64,000 nt of DNA from Candidatus Aminicenantota bacterium (GCA_026393975.1 JAPKZD010000025.1:1-64000), one strand, 5' to 3'; positions 41,223 to 50,848 are shown, counted from the stretch's first letter. Notes: a model not told the origin generated them from the letters alone. Numbers and translations are program-made.

Positions 41223-41906
41223 ATGGACTCACCCGGCTTGATCCTGGCGATTCAAGGCCAAATCGGCGATAATAGCCTCCGTGCGGAGTTCGAATCCTTT
41301 CTGGATGCGGCCTTAGCCATGGGGCGGGACACCGGGGAGGGGCCGGTCTGGGGGACTTCGGACAAAGCCCGCCTGGGCGACCTCGTGGCCCGCGGCCGCG
41401 ATGGCGACCTGGCCGCCGTTGAATCCCTCTACGAGATGTTCAAGCGGCCGGTCTTCGGCCTCATCTACAGGCACACGCAGAACCAGGCCGTCGCCGAGGA
41501 CCTCCTCCAGGATGTTTTCCTCAAGATCTTCAGCCATCTCCGGAACGTCCGCGACGCGGCGACTTTTCCCGGCTGGGTCTTCCGGATCGCCCTCAACACC
41601 AGCTACAGCTACCTCCGCCAGAAAAAGGCCCAGGGTGTCAAGCTCGTCCCGCTGTCCGACCTCGAGGGCCGTCTCGAAGAGCGGGGCGGCGAGCCCGTCG
41701 AAAGGGATCTCCGGAAGCCCTTGGACGAGGCCATCCAGGTGCTGGCGCCGCGTCTGCGGAGTGTTTTTATCCTCCACGACGTCCAGGGGTTCAAGCACGA
41801 GGAGATCGCGCGGGCGCTCGGCTGCGCGGTCGGGACGTCGAAGTCCCAACTTTTCAAGGCCAGGATCAAGGTCCGCGAATACCTGCGGGCCAAAAAGGCC
41901 GTTTGA
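41223..41906 (+). CDS. ECF sigma factor (second copy of the module)
   Basis: About 227 aa from ATG 41223 (GAGGCAAGAA just before it). Region 2: FKRPVFGLIYRHTQNQAVAE, DLLQDVFLKIFSHLRNVRDA, FPGWVFRIALNTSYSYLRQK. Region 4: VLAPRLRSVFILHDVQGFKH, EEIARALGCAVGTSKSQLFK. The first ~60 residues are an unusual N-terminal extension. It is followed after 12 bp by a zf-HC2 anti-sigma gene and then a DUF4097 gene, the same order as in the minus-strand unit at 26329..28859. Confidence 0.9.
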   Translation: MDSPGLILAIQGQIGDNSLRAEFESFLDAALAMGRDTGEGPVWGTSDKARLGDLVARGRDGDLAAVESLYEMFKRPVFGLIYRHTQNQAVAEDLLQDVFLKIFSHLRNVRDAATFPGWVFRIALNTSYSYLRQKKAQGVKLVPLSDLEGRLEERGGEPVERDLRKPLDEAIQVLAPRLRSVFILHDVQGFKHEEIARALGCAVGTSKSQLFKARIKVREYLRAKKAV

Positions 41907-41918
41907 GGGAGAACGACG

Positions 41919-42617
41919 ATGAGATGCCGTAAAGCCCACGAATACATCAGCCGGTCGATCGACGGCGAGCTCTCCGGGCGGCAGACGGCCCGGCTCGAGC
42001 GCCACCTCGCATCGTGCGGCGAGTGCCGCGCGCTCCTCGAGGATCTCCGGGCGATCGCCGGCGACGCCGCCAAGCTCGACGCGCCCGAGCCGTCGGACAG
42101 GGTCTGGAAAGGCATCCGGGCCGGGCTCACCGCCGCGGACCTGAAGCCGGCGCGCGAAGGACTCGGTCCTCTCTTCGGGTTGAGCCTCCCGGCCCTGCGC
42201 TACGCCGGCGTCGCCGCGCTGGCCGTCGTGCTCGTCGTCTCAGGCGTCATCATAGGCACGCGCCTGAGACGGCAGGGGACTCCGGCGGGATCGGACAGGG
42301 GCGAGAAATACACCCTGGCCAAGCTCGACGAGGCCGAAGGCCACTATAAGGCGGCCATCAAGTCCCTCAGCGAAGCCTTCGCCTCAGAGAGGGGCGCGCT
42401 CGTCCCCCAGGTCGCGGAACTCTTCGACCGCAACCTGTCGGTCATCGACGCCACGATCCAGGCCTGCCGCCGGGCGGTCCTCGAGGAACCCGACGACCTC
42501 CAGGCCAGGAGCTACCTGCTGTCTGCTTACACCGAAAAAGTGACCTTGCTCGATTCGGCCCTGGATCTGCAGAGACCGGGCTGGGAAGCCGCGGGCAAGG
42601 GAAAGAAAATACTCTAA
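41919..42617 (+). CDS. Membrane anti-sigma factor (zf-HC2)
   Basis: 232 aa. The N-terminal zinc domain shows RLERHLASCGECRALLEDLR (HxxxCxxC). A membrane helix lies at about 93-110 (AGVAALAVVLVVSGVIIG). The C-terminal part (about 120-230) is helical, LAKLDEAEGHYKAAIKSLSE, without HEAT repeats, unlike the other copy of this module. GAGGGAGAAC precedes the ATG. It would hold the sigma factor until an envelope signal arrives. Confidence 0.88.
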   Translation: MRCRKAHEYISRSIDGELSGRQTARLERHLASCGECRALLEDLRAIAGDAAKLDAPEPSDRVWKGIRAGLTAADLKPAREGLGPLFGLSLPALRYAGVAALAVVLVVSGVIIGTRLRRQGTPAGSDRGEKYTLAKLDEAEGHYKAAIKSLSEAFASERGALVPQVAELFDRNLSVIDATIQACRRAVLEEPDDLQARSYLLSAYTEKVTLLDSALDLQRPGWEAAGKGKKIL

Positions 42618-42639
42618 GATACCGAGAAGGAGGACCATC

Positions 42640-43605
42640 ATGATGACAATAACAAACCGAAAATGGCAGGCCGCCCTGATGGGCGCGGTTTTCGTCCTGG
42701 CTTTCGTGGCCGCTCCGGCCCTGGCCGAGGAAAAGTTCCAGGAGAAGTTCGAGAAGACCGAGGCCCTGGCCAAGAACGGAAAGCTGTATCTGAACAACGT
42801 CTCGGGCCAGATCGAGATCGCGACCTGGAAGGAAGCCCAGGTCAAGATCGAGGCCGTCAAGACGTCGAAGGCGGCGACGCTCGCCAAAGCCAAGGAGAAC
42901 GCGGCCCTGGTGACCATCGAAGTGACCAAGGACGCCGACCTCGTCCGCGTCGAAACGAAATACCCCAAGCGCAGCGGCGGCTTTTGGGGCGGCGACTCCA
43001 TCAACGTCTCCGTGGACTACAAGCTCTGGATCCCGGACACGGCGGCCGTCGAGCTCAAATCCGTGAGCGGCGACGTCCGGCTCGCGGCCATCGGCGGGCA
43101 TGCCCGCGTCAGCTGCGTCAGCGGGGACGTCGACCTGCTGGGCGCGGCGGGGGCGGACGTCGACCTCGTCAGCGGCAACCTGACCCTGGAAAACATCGCC
43201 GGTGACGCCTACCTGAAGGCCGTCTCGGGGAACATCGACGTCACCCGGGTCAAGGGTTCGGTCGAAGCCGAGGCCGTGAGCGGCGACATCGACCTCCGGG
43301 ACGTCTCCGAGGCCCAGACGGTCACCGCCAAGAACGTCAGCGGCAACATCACCTACGCCGGCAAGATCAAGGCGGGCGGCCGTTACGAGATCAAGACCCA
43401 CAGCGGCGACGTCCGGATGACCATCCCGGCGGACTCGGCCTTCGACTTCGAAGCCAACACGTTCAGCGGCGACATCGACAGCGATTTCGAGATCCAGGTC
43501 GTCGGCAAGATCTCGCCGCGCGAGATCCACGGCACGGTCGGGAAGGGCGGGGCCACGGTCGTGCTCAAGAGCTTCAGCGGCAACGTGGAGCTGAAGAAGG
43601 GCTGA
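42640..43605 (+). CDS. Secreted DUF4097-domain (adhesin-like) protein, second module
   Basis: 321 aa. Signal peptide (LMGAVFVLAFVAAPALA). Then a beta-helical DUF4097 domain with a repeated pattern: LKSVSGDVRLAAIGGHARVS, CVSGDVDLLG, VSGNIDVTRVKGSVEAEAVS. GAGAAGGAGG precedes the ATG. It is the third gene of the second sigma/anti-sigma unit, and lies 22 bp after the anti-sigma gene. Compared with the other copy (26329..27435) it lacks the Gln/Pro-rich insert. Confidence 0.8.
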   Translation: MMTITNRKWQAALMGAVFVLAFVAAPALAEEKFQEKFEKTEALAKNGKLYLNNVSGQIEIATWKEAQVKIEAVKTSKAATLAKAKENAALVTIEVTKDADLVRVETKYPKRSGGFWGGDSINVSVDYKLWIPDTAAVELKSVSGDVRLAAIGGHARVSCVSGDVDLLGAAGADVDLVSGNLTLENIAGDAYLKAVSGNIDVTRVKGSVEAEAVSGDIDLRDVSEAQTVTAKNVSGNITYAGKIKAGGRYEIKTHSGDVRMTIPADSAFDFEANTFSGDIDSDFEIQVVGKISPREIHGTVGKGGATVVLKSFSGNVELKKG

Positions 43606-43632
43606 CGCCCCTTTTTTTGTATAATGGCGGGG

Positions 43633-44751
43633 ATGCGCCGCATCCACGCCCTCAATTTCGTCCGGACGATGACGGTGACGACCGTCTTCTTCCTGGCCCC
43701 GCTCCATTTCCTCGAGCTCGGGTTCGACGGCCTGGCCATCGGCCTCATCGTCTCTCTCTACGCCGCGGCGCCCATAGTCTTTTCCTTCCCGACGGGCTGG
43801 ATCAACGACCGGCTGTCGATGAAAAAGGTCATCCTCGGAGCGCTCCTCCTCATCTCGGGCCTTTTCGTCCTGGCCGGCTTTGTCCGGGAAGTCCCCGGCA
43901 TGGCCGTGCTGTTCCTCCTCATCGGCGTCGCCAACAACGCCCTCAACGTCTCCGTCAACAGCCTTTATTACAAGGACGACTCGGAGGCGAACCCGAACAG
44001 GAAGTACGGCATCTACATCTTTTGGATCTCGCTCGGCCCCCCGGCGGGGCTCTTCTTCGGCGGCCTCCTGATCCGGTTCGCGGGCTTCCGGACGCTCCTG
44101 CTGGTCTTCGCGGCGGTGACGGCCCTGACCTCGCTCGCGATGCGCGGCTTCGACCACGAGAGATTCGCGGCCGTTTCGATCCGGGACTATAAATACAGCG
44201 TTTTCAACAGGAAAACCCTCGTCTTCTCGATCCTTCTCTTCGTCCTGGCCCTCCACTGGGGCACGGAAGGGACCGTCTACGGCCCGTTCCTGAGGACCCG
44301 TTTCGGGCTGAGCGATTCGGGCGTCGCCCTCTACATGGCCGGGGCCTACATGGCCCTCGCCCTGGCCGCTTTTCTGGTCAGCCGGCTGAAGTACGACCCG
44401 GTCATGAACGGCCGCCTCTTCGTCCTGGGGATGACGCTCTCGGGCCTCGGGCTCGTCCTGATGACGCGGGGTGACGTCCGGCTGTCGTTCCTGTTCCGGT
44501 TCATGCACGAGGGCGGGGACGGCCTCATGGGCGCGTTCGTCGTCCTTTACATTTCCCGCCTCTTCGAGAAAAAGACGATCGGGGGGAGCGCCGGGATCCT
44601 GACCGCCTTGCAAACTTCCGGCCACATGGTCGGCTCGCTGGCATTCTCCTGGCTGGGGTTCCGCGCCGGTCTCCACGTGCCGATGGTCGTCGCTGGGCTC
44701 ATCCTCTTGGGCAACGCCGCTTTCAGCCTCGTCGCCCTGCCCCGGGACTGA
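43633..44751 (+). CDS. Major facilitator superfamily transporter
   Basis: About 372 aa, 11-12 membrane helices. The loop between helices 2 and 3 reads SFPTGWINDRLSMKKVILGA, the MFS loop-2 motif (GxxxDRxxxxK/R). A central basic loop (FDHERFAAVSIRDYKYSVF) separates the two halves. Substrate unknown. TATAAT at 43620-43625 ends 7 nt before ATG 43633 and overlaps the track's ATG 43624, so the mRNA may lack a leader; the -35 region is weak. Confidence 0.85.
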   Translation: MRRIHALNFVRTMTVTTVFFLAPLHFLELGFDGLAIGLIVSLYAAAPIVFSFPTGWINDRLSMKKVILGALLLISGLFVLAGFVREVPGMAVLFLLIGVANNALNVSVNSLYYKDDSEANPNRKYGIYIFWISLGPPAGLFFGGLLIRFAGFRTLLLVFAAVTALTSLAMRGFDHERFAAVSIRDYKYSVFNRKTLVFSILLFVLALHWGTEGTVYGPFLRTRFGLSDSGVALYMAGAYMALALAAFLVSRLKYDPVMNGRLFVLGMTLSGLGLVLMTRGDVRLSFLFRFMHEGGDGLMGAFVVLYISRLFEKKTIGGSAGILTALQTSGHMVGSLAFSWLGFRAGLHVPMVVAGLILLGNAAFSLVALPRD

Positions 44752-44788
44752 ATTCCGGGACACCCCGATTTAGGGTAGAATAAGCGCG

Positions 44789-46489
44789 ATGATCGCCACA
44801 AAAGGGGCCGGGTTCGACGTCATTCTCATCAGCGGGGAGCCCTACGCCGACCACCCGCTCTCGCCCGTCGGGATGATCGCCCGGGTGCTCGACGCCGAAG
44901 GATACACGGTCGGTGTCATCGAGTGCCCGGATTGGAAGGGGAAAGAGGATTTCCTCAAGCTCGGACGGCCGCGGCTCTTCTTCGGCATCACCTCGGGCTC
45001 GATCGACAGCATGCTCGTCAACTACACGCCGCTCAAGCGGGAGAGGGCCGTCGACCCGAATGCGCCTTTCCAGTCGCGGATGCCGGATCGGGCCGTCATC
45101 GTCTACGCCAACCGGATCCGGGAACTCCACAAGGGCGCGCGGATCGTCCTCGGCGGCATCGAGGCCTCTCTCCGGCGCTTCGCCCACTACGATTATTGGG
45201 GGGACGACGTCCGCCGCTCGATCCTCCTCGACACGCGGGCCGATATCCTCGTCTACGGGCCGGGCGAGCTCCAGGTCGTCGAGATCGCCCAGCGCCTCGA
45301 CCGGGGCGAAGTCCTCGACGGCGTCCGGGGGACGTGCGTCATGCGGGCCGAGGCGCCCGAGGGGGCGCTCGTCATTCCCTCGTTCGAGGAGGTTATGGCG
45401 GACAAGGATAAATTCTGCGAAGCGCAGAAGCGGCTTTCGAACCGGCGAGTGATCGCCCAGAAACACGCCAACCGCTTCGTCGTCCAGTACCCGGCTCCGG
45501 ATTACACGCCGGCGGACCTCGACCGGGTCTACGGCCTGCCCTTCACGCGCCGCATCCCGGAGGGCTTCCCCGAGCTCGGCATGGCCCGTTTTTCGGTCCA
45601 GACCCACCGGGGATGCGTCGGGCGGTGCTCCTTCTGCGCCCTGTCCCTCCATCAGGGCGACCGGATCGTCTCCCGGAGCGAAGACTCCATCCTCGAGGAG
45701 ATCCGGCGGATGCCGAAGCATCCGGAGTGGCGCGGTTTCGTCGACGACCTGGGCGGGCCGACGGCCAACATGTACGGCATGGACCGGGCGGCGGCCGAGG
45801 TGCGCTGCGAGGGCGACGCGGAAGCGGAAAGAGACCAAAAGGATAGAACGCCGGAACGGGCCAAACGCGGGGTCGTCGAAGCGGCCCACCGCAGGCTTGT
45901 CGGGCTGATGCGCGCCGCCCGCAAGGTCCCCGGCGTCAAGAAGGTCTTTGTCCGGAGCGGCATCCGCTACGACCTGGCTCTCGAGAGCCCGGAGTACATC
46001 CGGGAGCTCGTCCGTCACCACGTTTCGGGCCTGCTCAAAATTGCGCCCGAGCACGTCTCGGAAAACGTCCTGCGGCTGATGAACAAGAGCGGCGGCCGGC
46101 GGAGCCTCGAGGAGTTCCGGCGGATGTTCGCCGAGATGACCGTGGAGAAGGGCCCGGCGGGTTCGGGGAAGCGGGGGGGCGCGTCGCGCCGCGGACGCTT
46201 GGCCGGCCGGCCCCAGCACCTCAAGTATTACTTCATGGTCGCCCATCCGGGGACGACCGAAAAGGAAGCCCGCGAGCTCGCCGCCTTCCTCCGGGAGCTC
46301 GAGGAAAGCGGGGAGAAGCCGGTCGAGGGCGTTCAGATCTTCACCCCGACGCCCATGACCCGCTCGACCTGCATGTACCACACGGGCAAGGATCCGCAGA
46401 CGGGCGAGAGCGTCTACGTCCCGCGCCCCTACGCCGAGAAGAAGGCCCAGAAACGGATGTTGAATCCCGCTGCCGCTGACGACGATTAA
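44789..46489 (+). CDS. YgiQ-family radical SAM protein (UPF0313)
   Basis: 566 aa. N-terminal domain with SGEPYADHPLSPVGMIARVL and VIECPDWKGKEDFLKLGRPR, typical of YgiQ. The radical SAM cluster motif CxxxCxxC is in RGCVGRCSFCALSLHQGDR. Ends with YFMVAHPGTTEKEARELAAF and VQIFTPTPMTRSTCMYHTGK, also family marks. Function of YgiQ is not known. A TAGAAT box ends 7 nt before the ATG, another leaderless candidate. Converges on the kinase gene with a 4-bp overlap. Confidence 0.93.
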   Translation: MIATKGAGFDVILISGEPYADHPLSPVGMIARVLDAEGYTVGVIECPDWKGKEDFLKLGRPRLFFGITSGSIDSMLVNYTPLKRERAVDPNAPFQSRMPDRAVIVYANRIRELHKGARIVLGGIEASLRRFAHYDYWGDDVRRSILLDTRADILVYGPGELQVVEIAQRLDRGEVLDGVRGTCVMRAEAPEGALVIPSFEEVMADKDKFCEAQKRLSNRRVIAQKHANRFVVQYPAPDYTPADLDRVYGLPFTRRIPEGFPELGMARFSVQTHRGCVGRCSFCALSLHQGDRIVSRSEDSILEEIRRMPKHPEWRGFVDDLGGPTANMYGMDRAAAEVRCEGDAEAERDQKDRTPERAKRGVVEAAHRRLVGLMRAARKVPGVKKVFVRSGIRYDLALESPEYIRELVRHHVSGLLKIAPEHVSENVLRLMNKSGGRRSLEEFRRMFAEMTVEKGPAGSGKRGGASRRGRLAGRPQHLKYYFMVAHPGTTEKEARELAAFLRELEESGEKPVEGVQIFTPTPMTRSTCMYHTGKDPQTGESVYVPRPYAEKKAQKRMLNPAAADDD

Positions 46490-49128
46490 TCGGCGAGCTT
46501 GAACAGGGCCCGGAACCCCGGGTCTTTTCTGATGGGCAAGTAATCCGGCAGGATGACCGGAAAGAAGGGGTCTGAATAACCCTTATCCAAGGCCTTCTTC
46601 AGCAAGCCGACGGCCTGCTCGGCCTGCCCTAGCTGGGCGTAGAGTCCGGCAAGATCGAGGAGGGCATGGGCGTCGTCGGCCGCGGCGGCCAGCGCCTTAT
46701 TCAGATAGGCACGAGCTTCGCCGGCCCTTCCCGAAACCGCGTTCAGCATCCCGAGCAGGGGGTAGTAGTCCTTGGCGTTCAGCTTGCCCTTCCCGAGTTC
46801 CTTCAGCAATGACGCTTCGGCCTCCGTTGCAACCTTCTTGGCCTCTTCCCGGTTCCCGGCCTCCTTGAGCGCCACGGCGAGGTCAAAGGCGTTAACCGCC
46901 GGATCGCCGGCCATCCCGCCTTGGGGTCCAAGCTCGGCGACCCGCCGATAGCAGGGCACCGCTTCGGCCGCCTTCCCCGCCGCGAGAAGCATGTGGGCGA
47001 GGTTGGGCAGGGCATAGGGGTGTCCGGGCTCGAGCTCGACGGCCTTCCGCAGCTCTTTCTCTGCTTCCGGAAATTTCTCCTGGACTGCGAGAGTGTATCC
47101 CAGGATCGAATGAGTGTTGGCTAATTCGGGGGCCATGGCCACGTAGCGCCTGGCCGTCGTTTCCGCCGCCCGAATGTCTTTTTGAAAAAGGTTCTGGCAG
47201 TACCAGAGATTGAGGAGGGGGATGGAATTGTGCGGGGCCAGCCCGGCGGCCTTTTCGAACATCGCCGCGGCCTCGTCGTAGCGGCCGAGGGACTGCAGGA
47301 TCCTCCCGGCGTTGTTCCAGGCCGGCATGAAATCGGGATAGAGTTCCCGGAGCATACGGTATTCCTCGAGCGCCCCGGCCGGGTCCTTGTCCACGAATTG
47401 CTTGTTCACGGCCTTGAGCTTGAGCAGGTCGCGCGGCGGATAGGCCTGGGCTTCGGCGTTCTTCAAGGCCTGACGGAGCATCTCCTGGCCCTTCTCTTCC
47501 TGCCGCAGGAACTGGATCAGGAGGAGCCCCAGCGAGCCGCGGGCTTCGACGAATTCGGGGTCCTTTTCGAGGGCCAGCTCGAAGAACTTGGCCGCCTCCG
47601 GGAACTTGCTTTCCTGCCACCTGGCCAGGCCCAGGGAAAACTCTTTCAGGGCCTCCCAGGACGATGTCGTCACTTCGCTGACGGGCCTGTTGGCTTTTTC
47701 AATGCTGCGGATCGACTCGCCCAGCCGGGAGCGCAGCTTTTCGGACAGCGCGTCGATAGCCCGGAGAAGGACTTCCTCCCGGCCTTTGGCGGTGACGCGG
47801 ATCCGGTCGACGTGCCGGTGCTTGACCGGGTCGATGACGATGGCCTGGAGCTCGTAGGCGTCGCCGGCGGAAAGGATGCGCGGCAGGACGAAGGCTCGGA
47901 CCCCGCCGAAGTGGCAGAGTTCGTAGCCGAGGGCCTCGTCGACCTTCGACGCGGGGTCCTTCCTCATCAGCCGCAGGGTCTCGCTGATCTGGGGCTTATC
48001 GAAGATGGCCACGTAAGGCGACTGTTGCAGGGCGGCCTCGATGGCTGTCCGCAAGGCTAAGTCAAAGACTTGGTCGCCGGTGAGATTCTCGACGTCGGCC
48101 ACCATGAGCTTATCGCGGTTCTCGAAGGCCAGTCCGGGCCGGCTGAGAAGCCAGACGGCGACCGTGACGGCGGCCAGGGAAAGCGCCCCAGCGGCGATCC
48201 AGACGGGTCTCGGCCGGCGTCGGAACGACAGCCTTTTCGCCGTCGGAAAAGCGCGGGCGCTCATCGCCTCTCTCAGACCGCGGAGCTCGCCGGCCATCTC
48301 CCGGGCTGAGGCGTATCTCTTGTCCGGATCCTTGGCCAGGGCCTTGCGGATGACATGGGAGAGCTCGGCCGGAAAGCCCGGCCGCAAGTCCTTCGTCGGG
48401 CGGGGCTCGTCGTGAACGATGGCGTTGAGGACGGCCCGGTCGCTGTCGCGGCCGAAGGGGAGAGCGCCCGTTGCCATCTCGTAGAGGACGACGCCGAGCG
48501 ACCAGACGTCCGTTCGGGCGTCGACCTCGTCGCCGCGGGCCTGTTCGGGGGACATGTAGGCCACCGTGCCCACGGTTGTCCCCGTGACGGTCATCCGGGC
48601 CTCGCCGGTGAGCTTGGCCAGGCCGAAATCGAGGATCTTAGCCAGCCCGTCGGAGGTGACCATGATGTTCCCCGGCTTGATGTCGCGGTGGACGATGCTG
48701 TACTCGTGGGCCTTGGCCAGCCCGTCGGCGATTTCGGACGCGATCCTGATCGCCTCGACCGGCGCCAGGGCTCCGCGGCCGAGTTTGTCCTTCAGGCTTT
48801 CGCCCTGATAGCAAGCCATGACGATATAGAGGCCGCCGTCCTCGGATTCGTCGACTTCGTGGATGGTGCAGATGTTCGGATGGTCGAGGCTCGACGCGGC
48901 CCGGGCTTCGTGGATGAAACGTTCGCGGGCTTCGGTGTCCGCGGTCAGTCCGGGCGGCAGGAACTTGAGGGCAACCGTCCGCTTGAGGCGGAGGTCCTCG
49001 GCCTCGTAGACGACGCCCATGCCGCCCCGGCCGAGCTTGCGGACGATGCGGTACTTGCCGGCCACGGTCTGTCCGGGTTGGACCTCGGCGGCGGCAATTT
49101 TCAGCGTCCTGGTCGGGACATCCCCCAA
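46486..49128 (-). CDS. Membrane Ser/Thr protein kinase with C-terminal TPR domain
   Basis: 880 aa, TTG start after GGAGGGGAAA. Kinase domain about 24-290: KLGRGGMGVVYEAEDLRLKR, ALKFLPPGL (ATP lysine), YSIVHRDIKPGNIMVTS (catalytic loop) and LDFGLAKLTG (DFG). APE-equivalent YMSPEQARGDEVDARTDVWS. A membrane helix at about 312-332 is followed by a domain with VADVENLTGDQVFDLALRTA and about eight TPR repeats from 500 on. All catalytic residues are present. TTGACT/TATCCT spaced by 17 bp lies upstream. It likely senses an envelope or cytoplasmic protein through its repeats; target unknown. Confidence 0.95.
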   Translation of the reverse strand: MGDVPTRTLKIAAAEVQPGQTVAGKYRIVRKLGRGGMGVVYEAEDLRLKRTVALKFLPPGLTADTEARERFIHEARAASSLDHPNICTIHEVDESEDGGLYIVMACYQGESLKDKLGRGALAPVEAIRIASEIADGLAKAHEYSIVHRDIKPGNIMVTSDGLAKILDFGLAKLTGEARMTVTGTTVGTVAYMSPEQARGDEVDARTDVWSLGVVLYEMATGALPFGRDSDRAVLNAIVHDEPRPTKDLRPGFPAELSHVIRKALAKDPDKRYASAREMAGELRGLREAMSARAFPTAKRLSFRRRPRPVWIAAGALSLAAVTVAVWLLSRPGLAFENRDKLMVADVENLTGDQVFDLALRTAIEAALQQSPYVAIFDKPQISETLRLMRKDPASKVDEALGYELCHFGGVRAFVLPRILSAGDAYELQAIVIDPVKHRHVDRIRVTAKGREEVLLRAIDALSEKLRSRLGESIRSIEKANRPVSEVTTSSWEALKEFSLGLARWQESKFPEAAKFFELALEKDPEFVEARGSLGLLLIQFLRQEEKGQEMLRQALKNAEAQAYPPRDLLKLKAVNKQFVDKDPAGALEEYRMLRELYPDFMPAWNNAGRILQSLGRYDEAAAMFEKAAGLAPHNSIPLLNLWYCQNLFQKDIRAAETTARRYVAMAPELANTHSILGYTLAVQEKFPEAEKELRKAVELEPGHPYALPNLAHMLLAAGKAAEAVPCYRRVAELGPQGGMAGDPAVNAFDLAVALKEAGNREEAKKVATEAEASLLKELGKGKLNAKDYYPLLGMLNAVSGRAGEARAYLNKALAAAADDAHALLDLAGLYAQLGQAEQAVGLLKKALDKGYSDPFFPVILPDYLPIRKDPGFRALFKLAD
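49054..49082 (-). other. 5' coding stretch of kinase gene, no separate feature
   Basis: This segment only marks that the kinase start is unambiguous downstream of 49128; it contains no independent feature. Confidence 0.05.
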
Positions 49129-49153
49129 TTTCCCCTCCGATCAGCCGATGGGA

Positions 49154-49182
49154 AGGATAACAACTCCGGGTTCTGGAGTCAA
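49154..49182 (-). promoter_or_regulatory. Probable promoter of the kinase gene
   Basis: Minus-strand TTGACT (plus 49177-49182), 17-bp spacer, TATCCT (plus 49154-49159), about 26 bp before the TTG start. Confidence 0.5.
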
Positions 49183-49395
49183 ATCCTAGAAAGAGTCTCT
49201 TCGACGAAAGCCCTGGATTAGGTTTTTCCGCCTTCGCAGCAAAGTGATGGACTCGCCCCTTTCACCACGAATATGCAGTTTGTAAGAAGAACCAGTTAGC
49301 GGCGGCCGCCGGTTCGGTATTCTCCACGAAACTTCCCGGGAAAAACCTGCCATAGCCGCCCATCAAATCGAGGTGGTTCCAAGGGCCAGTGAATA
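49183..49395. other. Junction between GC-rich chromosome and lower-GC arsenic island
   Basis: About 210 bp with no gene. Composition drops from the kinase gene to the methyltransferase gene across it. It holds a GC palindrome (GCGGCCGC near 49302) but no integrase, tRNA or clear attachment repeat. Confidence 0.4.
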
Positions 49396-49914
49396 TTATT
49401 TCTTTCTGCAAATATACATCTCATTAATATCGGTTTTTCCCTTCTTGATTGATTTGGCATATTTCTTTAATTGTCTTTCAACAGCTGGAAGAAATCTTTC
49501 GTCAGGGGCGTGCTCATACTCTTTTCTGCCTCCAGCATGAAGATCTGAGATCACCACCGATCCTCCGTTTTTACATACTCTGAACATCTCATGCATGGCT
49601 TTGGGCATATTTTTCATATGATGCAAAGAATGATAAGAAAAAACAGCGTCAAAGCTCGCCTTTTTAAAAGGCGTCTTTACAGCATTGATTCGCCTTGCTT
49701 GAAACGAGCCCTTCAACTTCTTGCCGGCGGCTTCCTCTCTGCTTTTATGAACCGCCAACGGGGAAGAGTCAATGCCCGTTACGTCAAATCCTCGTTTGGC
49801 CAAATAAAAGGACATGCATCCGCATTCTCCCAGGCCCACATCCAGAATTCGTCCTCTTCTGAGTCGAGAAAGTTTCAATAATTGTTTTCTGCCTTCCAGA
49901 TCATCCATCGACAT
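49396..49914 (-). CDS. Class I SAM-dependent methyltransferase
   Basis: 172 aa from ATG 49914 (AAGGAG 10-12 nt upstream). SAM motif RILDVGLGECGCMSFYLAKR, then GFDVTGIDSSPLAV, FDAVFSYHSLHHMKNMPKAM and GGSVVISDLH. It is a short methyltransferase of the UbiE/type-11 group. It is last of the minus-strand ars operon. It lacks the three-Cys pattern of ArsM, so arsenic methylation is not supported. Lower GC than the preceding 49 kb. Confidence 0.82.
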   Translation of the reverse strand: MSMDDLEGRKQLLKLSRLRRGRILDVGLGECGCMSFYLAKRGFDVTGIDSSPLAVHKSREEAAGKKLKGSFQARRINAVKTPFKKASFDAVFSYHSLHHMKNMPKAMHEMFRVCKNGGSVVISDLHAGGRKEYEHAPDERFLPAVERQLKKYAKSIKKGKTDINEMYICRKK

Positions 49915-49958
49915 CTTGGGCAAACTCCTTTCTATATGGTGGGGGCGATTCCCTGCTT

Positions 49959-50837
49959 TTATCGAATGGCTGGAATCAGCAGCAGAGACACACCGGCATG
50001 TCTGGCGATATTATGGCTCACGCTGCCGAGGAAAATTTCGCGGATGTATCCCTTTCCCTGGCTGCCCATGACGATGAGCGAATAGTTGCCGGTTGCGGCC
50101 TCGTTCAGGATTTCCGCTGTCGGTATGCCATAAGGTATTTTCGTCTGGATGCGGCTCGCTCGCTTTTTCAGAAGCCGCTCTCTCAGCATCTCGATTCTTC
50201 CCGCATCGATCTTGTTGAATTCATCGAGTTTGTGCGAGAGATGTTTATCGATCTTCGTTTTGTCCTGGACATGCATGATGGTGACCGATGGGCACCCGTT
50301 TTCAACCATCTTTTCAACGTGATCGAAGGCCCGCTGCGCGGTATCGGAAAAATCGGTGCAATAGAGGACATTTGTTAGGTAGTCCGAGCATGAAGCCTCA
50401 ACGCAGGTTTCGCCGGCGTTTTTCACGATGCGCGTTTTGACCAGCAAAAGGGGCCGCGTAAAACTGTGAAGCACCTCCGAGGCGGTGCCGCCGAGTTTGA
50501 ACAGCACGTGATCCGCCATGCTTTCACCGTGAGATCCCATGACAATCAGCGAGGCGTCCTTCTGTTCCGCGACCCTGTGGATCTCCTCCGATGGTACGCC
50601 CGGCGCCAGTTCGATGACCGCGTCAAGCCCCTGGGCTTCAAGCTTCTTTTTCTGCTCGAGCAGAAAGGGTTCGACCTTCGACGCGATGAGGTATTTGAGA
50701 TCGTCAAGATACCGTATCCCCAAGGCGTATGTGAGAAAAACCTTTTTCACGCCGAGCCTTTTTAATCCGATGACGCATTCCACAAGGGCATTTGAGGCCG
50801 GCGATAAATCCGTCGCTAACACGATTGTCTTGAACAT
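49959..50837 (-). CDS. Tandem-domain universal stress protein
   Basis: 292 aa from ATG 50837 (AGAGGATGATC before it). Two USP domains: FKTIVLATDLSPASNALVEC begins the first and YLTNVLYCTDFSDTAQRAFD the second (about residue 155). Each ends with the ATP-loop signature: ASLIVMGSHGESMADHVLFK and SLIVMGSQGKGYIREIFLGS. It is often found next to arsenic or stress genes; here it is 12 bp after acr3. Likely a cytosolic ATP-binding stress protein. Confidence 0.9.
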   Translation of the reverse strand: MFKTIVLATDLSPASNALVECVIGLKRLGVKKVFLTYALGIRYLDDLKYLIASKVEPFLLEQKKKLEAQGLDAVIELAPGVPSEEIHRVAEQKDASLIVMGSHGESMADHVLFKLGGTASEVLHSFTRPLLLVKTRIVKNAGETCVEASCSDYLTNVLYCTDFSDTAQRAFDHVEKMVENGCPSVTIMHVQDKTKIDKHLSHKLDEFNKIDAGRIEMLRERLLKKRASRIQTKIPYGIPTAEILNEAATGNYSLIVMGSQGKGYIREIFLGSVSHNIARHAGVSLLLIPAIR

Positions 50838-50848
50838 GATCATCCTCT

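Noticed and set aside
42442-44763. 773-aa minus-strand ORF over DUF4097 and MFS genes
   Set aside because: Spans two real plus-strand genes and is highly charged without motifs.
44723-46381. 552-aa minus-strand ORF opposite YgiQ
   Set aside because: YgiQ motifs on the plus strand are unambiguous.
49054-49082. Possible separate feature in the 5' end of the kinase gene
   Set aside because: It is ordinary coding sequence of the kinase; the low-confidence entry in the list should be ignored.
49591-49881. Plus-strand ORF opposite the methyltransferase
   Set aside because: The methyltransferase SAM motifs are on the minus strand.
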